Part shown: in pieces, positions 16,747-21,396 of the stretch
How positions within the stretch are numbered: position 1 is the stretch's first letter
How the letters are laid out: each line of letters begins with the position of its first letter
NCBI GenBank assembly: GCA_001824295.1
Contig: MHWY01000004.1
Coordinates: 47,095 to 80,811 of the forward strand
Direction of reading: 5' to 3'
Origin: Candidatus Zambryskibacteria bacterium RIFOXYD1_FULL_40_13
GTDB taxonomy: Bacteria; Patescibacteriota; Minisyncoccia; Phycocordibacterales; DATDWN01
Length of the DNA: 33,717 nucleotides
The notes under the pieces: generated by a model
The model's database searches: none
Seen by the model: only the letters and a program-made list of their open reading frames with translations
Told to the model about the DNA's origin: nothing
Made by a program: the position numbers and the translations under genes

Positions 16747-16753
16747 ACTTAGG

Positions 16754-16773
16754 TGCCTTTTAAAGGCATTTTT
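16754..16773 (+). terminator. terminator-like hairpin (secDF end or 16S leader start)
   Basis: TGCCTTT-T-AAAGGCA forms a 7-bp stem directly followed by TTTTT. It has the form of an intrinsic terminator for the secDF message. It also falls at the expected first bases of the 16S transcript, where it would be too close to the start to stop RNA polymerase and might instead be a 5' protecting hairpin. Confidence 0.5.
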
Positions 16774-17075
16774 GTACACAGAAAGTTCGTTGACATCAAA
16801 TTGAATATAGGCCCACCACTTGCAAAGGTAGTGGGTCAGAGAATGTATTTTAAAGTGGTCGAAAAGTATTTCTGTCTAAAGACAAAATACATTTTCGACA
16901 TGATTTTCCGAGTAGGAAAATCTCAAGTTTTCGTCAACCCTAATTCCTGTCAGGGGGTGAGGGACGACAAAATATTCTTTATTAATACTTCTGGATATGT
17001 GAATCTAAAGCAACGATTCACAACATCAATAAACATAATCATATTAAAACAGTGTTCATCTAGTGAAAACAAAAT

Positions 17076-17162
17076 AGTCAAAAAGTCCATAAAGTCAAAA
17101 GTCCATAAAGGAAATGCACCCGCATTCACTTTACAAACTTTACAACTTTTAACTTTCGACTT
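17076..17162. repeat. hairpin repeat copy 1, in the 16S leader
   Basis: The left arm has AGTCAAAAAGTCCATAAAG and AAAAGTCCATAAAGG, the centre is AAATGCACCCGCATTC, and the right arm reads ACTTTACAAACTTTACAAC then TTTTAACTTTCGACTT. The arms pair along most of their length. The composition, arm motif and GCAT-type centre match the two inserts inside the 16S gene. Confidence 0.75.
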
Positions 17163-17168
17163 GAAAAA

Positions 17169-17198
17169 TTATATTTTTCTTTATTTTGTTCCGTTCAC
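17169..17198 (+). other. 5' strand of the 16S rRNA processing stem
   Basis: These 30 nt (…CTTTATTTTGTTCCGTTCAC) are complementary to 19110-19139 with only two mismatches. In bacteria such a stem brings the two ends of 16S precursor together and is cut by RNase III; here this is inferred from pairing and position. Confidence 0.85.
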
Positions 17199-17312
17199 TA
17201 TAAAGTTTTTGATTAAACTTTTTTTAAGAGTTTGATCCTAGCTCAGGATGAACGCTGGCGGCGTGGATAAGGCATGCAAGTCAAACGGGTGCATCTCACA
17301 AAGGTTCGATGC

Positions 17313-17415
17313 AGTTAAAAGTTCATAAAGTTCATAAAGTTCATAAAGTAGATTCAGAGTGCAAATGCATTAAGAGTTCACATTAAAAACTTTATAGACT
17401 TTCAACTTTATAACT
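17313..17415. repeat. hairpin repeat copy 2, inserted in 16S helix 6 (V1)
   Basis: The insert starts AGTTAAAAGTTCATAAAG, continues with two more TTCATAAAG units in tandem, has the centre TGCAAATGCA, and ends AAAAACTTTATAGACTTTC then AACTTTATAACT. Arms are largely complementary. It extends the tip of helix 6, whose own stem (TGCATCTC with GAGGTGCA) is preserved around it. Confidence 0.85.
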
Positions 17416-18462
17416 CGCACCGAGGTTCTGCGAGGTGCATCAGTGGCGAACGAGGTAGTAACACGTGGGTTACATCCCCCAAAGTCAGGAATAACTAATC
17501 GAAAGATTAGCTAATACTTGATAATCTCTTCGGAGTAAAGATTTATCGCTTTGGGAATGGCCTGCGGAGTATCAGCTAGTTGGTAGTGTAATGGACTACC
17601 AAGGCTATGACGCTTAGGGGAGCTGAGAGGCTGACCCCCACCGATGGAACTGAGACACGGTCCATACACCTACGGGTGGCCGCAGTCGAGAATCTTCCGC
17701 AATGGACGAAAGTCTGACGGAGCGACGCCGCGTGATGGATGAAGTCCCTAGGGACGTAAACATCTTTTATGAGGGAGAAAGTTTATTGATAGTACCTCAC
17801 GAATAAGGGGTTGCTAAACTCGTGCCAGCAGCAGCGGTAATACGAGTGCCCCGAGCGTTATCCAGAATTATTGGGCGTAAAGGGTGTGTAGGTGGCAGTG
17901 TTAGTCAAACGTTAAAGCCCGGAGCTTAACTCCGGAAGTGCGTTTGAAACGGCACAGCTAGAGGATGCGAGGGATGAATGGAACTCATGGAGTAGGGGTG
18001 AAATCCGTTGATATCATGGGGAACACCAAAAGCGAAGGCAGTTCATTGGCGCACTCCTGACACTGAAACACGAAAGCGTGGGTAGCGAATGGGATTAGAT
18101 ACCCCAGTAGTCCACGCCCTAAACGATGACAACTAGCTTTTCGGAGTATCGACCCTCTGAGAGGCGAAGCTAACGCGTTAAGTTGTCCGCCTGGGTAGTA
18201 CGACCGCAAGGTTAAAACTCAAAGGAATAGACGGGGACTTGCACAAGCAGAGGATTATGTGGTTTAATTCGATGATAAACGAAAAACCTTACCAAGGTTT
18301 GAAACCTAACTGAATAGAAGCAGAAACGTTTCTAGTCTCACAAGGACAGTTAGGCAGGTGATGCATGGCCGTCGTCAGTTCGTGATTTGAATTGTTCCCT
18401 TAAGTGGGGTAACGAACGCAACCCTCGTTGTCTGTTATACGTATCAGGCGAGACTGCCCAGC

Positions 18463-18600
18463 TTTTTGCTCGGAAGCAAAAAGCCAGTTAAAAGTTCATA
18501 AAGTTATAGAGTTCATAAAGTAAAATGCATTTGCATCTACTTTAAAAACTTTACAAACTTTCAACTTTAAAAACTTACTTTTTGAGCTTGCGCTCAAAAA
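18463..18600. repeat. hairpin repeat copy 3 with two flanking stem-loops, inserted in 16S near E. coli nt 1165
   Basis: The core (18486-18575) begins AGTTAAAAGTTCATAAAGTT and ends AAAAACTTTACAAACTTTC then AACTTTAAAAACT; its centre is AAATGCATTTGCAT. It is a close copy of the helix 6 insert. On its left is a TTTTTGCT-CGGA-AGCAAAAA hairpin and on its right a CTTTTTGAGC-TTGC-GCTCAAAAAG hairpin. CCCAGC (18457) and GCTGGG (18601) close the whole insert. The two side hairpins can also pair with each other instead of with themselves. Confidence 0.85.
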
Positions 18601-18963
18601 GCTGGGAGGAAGGCGAGGATGACGCCAGGTCAGCATGTCCCTTTGATACCTTGGGCTACACACATAATACAATGGCGACCACAACGCGTTGCGACGGGGT
18701 AACCCTGAGCTAATCGTAATAAAAGTCGCCCCAGTTCAGATTGGGGGCTGAAACTCGACCCCATGAAGTTGGATTTGCTAGTAATCGCGGGTCAGCTATA
18801 CCGCGGTGAATACGTTCTCAAGTCTTGTACTCACCGCCCGTCAACTCAAGGGAACCGGGAATACCCGAAGTCTAGCGTATGCTAGCCCACGGTAAATTCG
18901 GTAACAGGGAGTAAGTCGTAACAAGGCACGGCTAGCGGAAGCTGGTCGTGGAATAATTCAATT

Positions 18964-19192
18964 TGAAATACCTTTCGCTTTGCGAAAGGGAAGTTATATT
19001 CTTCGTAAGAAAAATATAAATGTGTGTCGATATTGTGAATCTCGTACGAGTTCATAATGGACTATGATTTATTGGTCCTTAAATAATCTGACACCCTGGA
19101 AAGACAGGGGTGAACGGAACAAAATAAAGAATGATATAAATAAGTAAAAAGTTCGTATAGTCCATAAAGTTTATAAAGTGGATACGAACATC
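18964..19192 (+). other. 16S 3' trailer, no gene
   Basis: The segment between the mature 16S end and the terminator contains small hairpins (CCTTTCGC-TT-TGCGAAAGG; CACCCTG-GAAAGA-CAGGGGTG), the 3' half of the processing stem, and a GTTCGTAT/ATACGAAC hairpin (19151-19189) with two ATAAAGT units inside it. I see no open reading frame, tRNA or 23S start. Confidence 0.7.
19110..19139 (+). other. 3' strand of the 16S rRNA processing stem
   Basis: GTGAACGGAACAAAATAAAG and the next 10 nt pair with 17169-17198, 28 of 30 positions. It lies about 147 nt after the mature 16S end, so an extra trimming step would be needed. Confidence 0.85.
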
Positions 19193-19222
19193 AAAAATAC
19201 CGCTATAAAAGGCGGTATTTTT
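19193..19222 (+). terminator. intrinsic terminator of the 16S unit
   Basis: AAAAATACCGC, an 8-nt loop, and GCGGTATTTTT form a perfect 11-bp stem ending in a T run. It closes the 16S transcription unit before any other rRNA gene. Confidence 0.9.
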
Positions 19223-19240
19223 GTATGTGTATAACACACA

Positions 19241-19269
19241 TTGACAAAGCATACAAAATGGTGTAATAT
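19241..19269 (+). promoter_or_regulatory. consensus promoter of the 87-aa gene
   Basis: A perfect TTGACA (19241-19246), 17-nt spacer and TAATAT (19264-19269). The expected transcript start near 19276 gives a leader of about 26 nt that holds a Shine-Dalgarno site, unlike the leaderless layout of the other genes. Confidence 0.8.
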
Positions 19270-19287
19270 TAATATGAGATGTTACCT

Positions 19288-19295
19288 GAGGAGGG
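19288..19295 (+). promoter_or_regulatory. strong Shine-Dalgarno site (GAGGAGGG)
   Basis: The GGAGG core ends 7 nt before the ATG at 19302, the textbook spacing. It is the only clear Shine-Dalgarno motif I found in the window, next to a 16S gene that lacks the matching CCUCC. Confidence 0.85.
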
Positions 19296-19301
19296 TACAT
19301 A

Positions 19302-19565
19302 ATGGCACATGAAGACTATAGCTTCGCAACATTTTCTCTTGGGATGGGCTTTCTCGTTTTGGGGCTACTTCTCGCGATAGGAATTCTTGCCAAGGACGGG
19401 CGATTTATCGTCACACTCTTGACGATTGTTGCTCTCGCATCTTTGGTGCTCTACGGTATCAAGTGGTATCGAAGGAATCACCGGAAGCCCAATCCGTCGG
19501 TATTCGTGCCGATGAAGGATCGTGACTGGAAGGGCCCAGACGGCATTCAGCGTCGGGGTCTCTGA
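19302..19565 (+). CDS. small two-helix membrane protein, foreign-looking
   Basis: The 87-aa protein has two hydrophobic helices (about residues 10-29, LSLGMGFLVLGLLLAIGI-like, and 34-53, FIVTLLTIVALASLVLYGI) followed by a basic, proline-containing tail (WYRRNHRKPNPSVFVPMKDRDWKGPDG). I do not recognise the family. The tail is likely cytoplasmic by the positive-inside rule if the two helices form a hairpin. The gene has its own consensus promoter, a perfect Shine-Dalgarno site and its own GC-rich terminator. Its codons (CTC, GTC, CGG, CCG, ATC) are clearly GC-richer than those of every neighbour. Together these features suggest recent transfer, or a chimeric join in the assembly. Coding status is well supported by the RBS and the codon pattern, function unknown. 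Confidence 0.8.
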   Translation: MAHEDYSFATFSLGMGFLVLGLLLAIGILAKDGRFIVTLLTIVALASLVLYGIKWYRRNHRKPNPSVFVPMKDRDWKGPDGIQRRGL

Positions 19566-19573
19566 GGGGGGGT

Positions 19574-19621
19574 GGGGGGTGTGTGCGTCGTAGACGCCAT
19601 GCGCCGCACACCTCCCTTTTT
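19574..19621 (+). terminator. GC-rich intrinsic terminator of the 87-aa gene
   Basis: GGGGGGTGTG pairs with CACACCTCCC, and an inner GCGTC-GTA-GACGC hairpin sits between; the right arm is followed by TTTTTCT. Its base composition is much richer in GC than the 16S terminator, in line with the foreign look of the gene it closes. Confidence 0.85.
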
Positions 19622-19668
19622 CTATTGTTAAAAAACACTTTTTTTGATAGTGTAATGAAGTTAGTAGT

Positions 19669-19911
19669 GCGCGTGTGGCTCAGTTGGTAGAGCACTCGAC
19701 TGCCTCCCTACGGGAGCTGTACACCTTTCGCTTTTTGGTTACAAAATGCTCAAGGTCTTGCGGAGTGATAACATCACTCCTCACTCGTGGGGTTGAGGTC
19801 GGATTAGGGACCCGACCGAAAAACCTTTTGAGATACAGTTGAGTTTTTCGAAATTTTATCCAAAAGGTATACTGCTCCTGTAAGGAGACAGGTTCAAATC
19901 TTGTTTATTGA
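19669..19911 (+). pseudogene. interrupted tRNA-Ile-like gene with structured insert (possible group I intron remnant)
   Basis: The first 34 nt (GCGCGTG acceptor strand, GCTC/GAGC D-arm, CTCGACTG) match the intact tRNA-Ile gene 266 bp downstream with one difference. The sequence then departs. About 185 nt follow with hairpins CTCCC-TAC-GGGAG, GGAGTGAT-AAC-ATCACTCC, GGTCGG…CCGACC and CTCC-TGTAA-GGAG, and the string AAGGTATACTG, which resembles the group I intron S element (AAGATATAGTC). A T-arm remnant (ACAGG-TTCAAAT-CTTGT) comes last. A group I fold is possible: CTCAA with TTGAG as P3, CAGT with ACTG as P7, and CTCCTGTAAGGAG as P9. The expected acceptor strand CACGCGC is missing, so splicing would not give a working tRNA. 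It is most likely a broken copy. A further TCGTGGGGT string inside the insert equals the anticodon-variable part of the intact tRNA. Confidence 0.5.
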
Positions 19912-19929
19912 AAATAAAAAATTGTATCC
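19907..19929. repeat. left arm of inverted repeat around tRNA-Ile
   Basis: ATTGAAAATAAAAAATTGTATCC is the near-perfect inverted match of 20013-20035; a 16-nt core (TTGAAAATAAAAAATT) is identical. It sits 5 nt before the tRNA. Confidence 0.8.
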
Positions 19930-19934
19930 AGTGT

Positions 19935-20007
19935 GCGCGTGTAGCTCAGTTGGTAGAGCACTCGACTGATACTCGTGGGGTCCCAGGTTCAAATCCTGGC
20001 ACGCGCA
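19935..20007 (+). tRNA. tRNA-Ile(GAU)
   Basis: The 73 nt fold as a standard cloverleaf. Acceptor GCGCGTG pairs with CACGCGC, followed by discriminator A. The D-arm is GCTC/GAGC with AGTTGGTA, and the anticodon arm is CTCGA-CTGATAC-TCGTG (one T-T mismatch, position 28-42). The anticodon is GAT, the variable loop GGGTC, and the T-arm CCAGG-TTCAAAT-CCTGG. CCA is not encoded (CGG follows the discriminator). In many bacteria tRNA-Ile lies in the 16S-23S spacer; here it is downstream of the 16S unit but separated from it by a terminator and a foreign-looking gene. The flanking inverted repeat could form a stem for excision of the precursor. Confidence 0.95.
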
Positions 20008-20012
20008 CGGTG

Positions 20013-20035
20013 GGTATAATTTTTTATTTTCAAAT
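20013..20035. repeat. right arm of inverted repeat around tRNA-Ile
   Basis: GGTATAATTTTTTATTTTC followed by AAAT pairs with 19907-19929. It also contains the TATAAT box (20015-20020) that may drive pyk, and ends at the pyk start codon. Confidence 0.8.
20015..20020 (+). promoter_or_regulatory. candidate -10 box (TATAAT) for pyk
   Basis: The box lies 15 nt before the pyk ATG. A possible -35 (TGGCAC) would fall inside the 3' end of the tRNA gene. Cotranscription with the tRNA is the alternative. Confidence 0.4.
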
Positions 20036-21055
20036 ATGACCAAAAAAACAAAAATAGTGGTTACTATTGGTCCAGCAACGGAAAGCCAAGAAGTGCTTAC
20101 AAAACTTGTAAATTCAGGCATGAACATCATGAGATTAAATTTTTCTCATGGTGATTTTTTTGAACATCAAATTCGTGTTAATAATTTACGGAAAGTAATA
20201 CAAAAAACTGGTTCACATGTTGGCATTATTCAGGATCTTGGTGGCCCAAAAATTCGAATAGGAAAGTTTAAAACAGATTCTGTTATTTTAAAAAAGGGAC
20301 AAATCTTCACGCTCACTACAGAGAATGTGATTGGCAATAAAAATATTGTTTCTGTGAATTATCCTTTTTTGCCGAAAGTAGTAAGGGTGGGTCATATTAT
20401 ATTTCTTCATGATGGAAATAAAAAGCTGGAAGTAAAAGAAATTAAAATAGACAAAGTTATGTGTAAGGTGTTGGTGGGGGGAAACATGCGAGGAGAGAGG
20501 GGTGTTAATTTACCAGATTCTAAACTTTCAACAAAATCTTTAACCACTAAGGATGTGGCTGATATGGAATTTGGCTTGAAAAACGAAGTAGATTATTTTG
20601 CTTTATCTTTCGTTCGTCACCCATCAGATATTCTATACTTAAGAAATATTTTAAAAAAGAAAAAGTCGAAGGCTAAAATTATAGCAAAAATAGAAACGGC
20701 TCAAGCTATTAAGCATATAGACAAAATAATAAGATTATCAGATGCAATAATGGTAGCCAGAGGTGATCTAGCCACTGAAGTGCCATTCGAAAAAGTTCCT
20801 ATTTATCAAAAAATGATTATAAAAAAGTGTAATAAAGCTAAAAAATTTGTTATTACCGCAACTGGTATGATGGAGTCTATGATAGATGCCCCAATCCCTA
20901 GTAGAGCCGAAGTATCTGATGTTGCCAATGCTATTATAGATGGTACCGATGCAATTATGCTTTCAAAAGAAACAACCCTAGGTCACTACCCGATAGAAAC
21001 GCTAGAGACCGTGACTAAAATTGCTCTGGAGACTGAGAAATACCTCAAAAAATAA
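20036..21055 (+). CDS. pyk: pyruvate kinase, catalytic domains only (no C-terminal regulatory domain)
   Basis: Pyruvate kinase makes ATP and pyruvate from phosphoenolpyruvate and ADP, the last step of glycolysis. The 339-aa protein has the A domain (KIVVTIGPATES, MNIMRLNFSHGD), the small B domain (about residues 70-160, QDLGGPKIRIG to NLPDSKL) and the second part of the barrel. Catalytic segments are intact: ALSFVRHPSDI, IIAKIETAQAIKHID (Lys and Glu of the active site), MVARGDLATEVP and TATGMMESMIDAPIPSRAEVSDVANAIIDGTDAIMLSKET. The protein ends just after HYPIETLETVTKIALETEKYL, where most bacterial enzymes (about 470 aa) go on into the C domain used for allosteric control. The stop is clean and the next gene follows closely, so this is a natural short form rather than a frameshift. 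It is probably unregulated by the usual sugar-phosphate effectors. Confidence 0.95.
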   Translation: MTKKTKIVVTIGPATESQEVLTKLVNSGMNIMRLNFSHGDFFEHQIRVNNLRKVIQKTGSHVGIIQDLGGPKIRIGKFKTDSVILKKGQIFTLTTENVIGNKNIVSVNYPFLPKVVRVGHIIFLHDGNKKLEVKEIKIDKVMCKVLVGGNMRGERGVNLPDSKLSTKSLTTKDVADMEFGLKNEVDYFALSFVRHPSDILYLRNILKKKKSKAKIIAKIETAQAIKHIDKIIRLSDAIMVARGDLATEVPFEKVPIYQKMIIKKCNKAKKFVITATGMMESMIDAPIPSRAEVSDVANAIIDGTDAIMLSKETTLGHYPIETLETVTKIALETEKYLKK

Positions 21056-21058
21056 ATT

Positions 21059-21088
21059 TTGTATAAACACATTATTGTGTGTATAATA
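21059..21088 (+). promoter_or_regulatory. promoter of the 98-aa gene
   Basis: TTGTAT (21059-21064), an 18-nt spacer and a perfect TATAAT (21083-21088). The ATG at 21094 follows after 5 nt, so the mRNA should be leaderless. Confidence 0.65.
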
Positions 21089-21093
21089 CTCCT

Positions 21094-21390
21094 ATGATTC
21101 AACGTAAAAGTACATTTTTTCTTGGCATATTTATTTTCATAATTCCATTTCTTGGTATACCAGGCTCATGGAGGACCTTTTTTATCATTATTTCTGGACT
21201 ATTTCTAATCACATTATCTATAAAGATTACATTACCAAAGAGAAACATAAAGAGTAAAACGAGAAGAGAGAAGATTACTCCGGTGTTTGTAGAAAGTATG
21301 CCTGGGTACACAAAGGAAAATTCAATAGACAGTATTAGCGCGCCGATACCTGAAATAAAAGTAGATGCGGAAGGAAATTCTGTAAACTAA
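21094..21390 (+). CDS. small membrane protein, unknown function
   Basis: I start this gene at ATG 21094, giving 98 aa, because the ORF track's GTG at 21079 lies upstream of the predicted transcript start. Two hydrophobic helices occur in the first half (about residues 7-24, TFFLGIFIFIIPFLGIPG, and 29-47, FFIIISGLFLITLSIKITL). A basic linker (KRNIKSKTRREK) follows, then a polar tail with PGYTKENSIDSISAPIPEI. I do not recognise a family. The gene ends 6 nt before the DUF4015-like gene and is likely cotranscribed with it; a role in the envelope near that protein is a guess. Confidence 0.65.
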   Translation: MIQRKSTFFLGIFIFIIPFLGIPGSWRTFFIIISGLFLITLSIKITLPKRNIKSKTRREKITPVFVESMPGYTKENSIDSISAPIPEIKVDAEGNSVN

Positions 21391-21396
21391 AACAAA

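Larger units (their letters stand above)
16774..17219 (+). other. structured 5' leader of the 16S rRNA, no protein gene
   Basis: This 446-bp stretch holds no gene I can support. It is rich in stems: CCCACCAC with GTAGTGGG (about 16811-16836), a long bulged hairpin with GTCGAAAA and TTTTCGAC ends (16858-16899), a perfect ATTTTCC/GGAAAAT hairpin (16903-16921), a copy of the AAAGTCCATAAAG hairpin family (17076-17162), and the 5' half of the 16S processing stem. The ORF track's 160-aa frame here runs into the 16S gene and has no protein-like features. Confidence 0.7.
17220..18963 (+). rRNA. rrs: 16S ribosomal RNA, with two hairpin inserts and no anti-Shine-Dalgarno tail
   Basis: Universal 16S landmarks appear in order: AAGAGTTTGATCCTAGCTCAG (from 17226), GTGCCAGCAGCAGCGGTAA, ATTAGATACCCCAGTAGTCC, AATAGACGGGG, TGTGGTTTAATTCGATG, GCATGGCCGTCGTCAG and AAGTCGTAACAAGG. 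Ends are set by alignment to E. coli in my head, so they carry an error of a few bases. The substitutions at the 515 and 907-926 sites are of the kind known in CPR. The gene is about 200 nt longer than E. coli 16S because of inserts in helix 6 (17313-17415) and in the small stem-loop that reads CCAGUGAUAAACUGG in E. coli (18463-18600). Helix 45 with its GGAA loop is intact, but the tail after it reads GUGGAAUAAUUCAAUU where GGAUCACCUCCUUA is expected. The gene is not followed by 23S or 5S. Confidence 0.96.

Noticed and set aside
16753-17235. 160-aa plus-strand ORF before the 16S gene
   Set aside because: It starts in a terminator-like hairpin, runs through the rRNA leader and processing stem and ends inside the 16S gene; the translation has no recognisable domain and the region is explained by RNA structure.
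17313-17360. CRISPR-like array from the repeated AGTTCATAAAG units
   Set aside because: Units are directly adjacent with no spacers, lie inside rRNA and form hairpin arms; no cas genes are present.
17313-17415. Homing endonuclease or self-splicing intron in the 16S inserts
   Set aside because: The inserts are about 100-140 nt, AT-rich simple hairpins without a reading frame or intron core motifs.
18496-18684. 62-aa minus-strand ORF and 17985..18209 minus-strand ORF inside the 16S
   Set aside because: Both lie fully within the rRNA gene; chance frames.
18964-19300. 23S rRNA start or 5S rRNA after the 16S
   Set aside because: No conserved 23S or 5S strings are seen and an intrinsic terminator closes the unit at 19222.
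19703-19905. tmRNA, RNase P RNA or T-box leader
   Set aside because: None of the conserved tmRNA ends, RNase P core strings or T-box AGGGTGGnACCGCG box are present; the tRNA-like 5' half with intron-like stems explains more.
19870-19911. A tRNA-Tyr 3' half (CTGTAAG loop with GTA anticodon)
   Set aside because: The stem is only three to four base pairs, no matching 5' half exists upstream and the hairpin fits better as a P9-like intron stem.
19894-20130. 78-aa minus-strand ORF over tRNA-Ile
   Set aside because: It covers the tRNA in antisense and the start of pyk; a typical spurious tRNA-shadow ORF.
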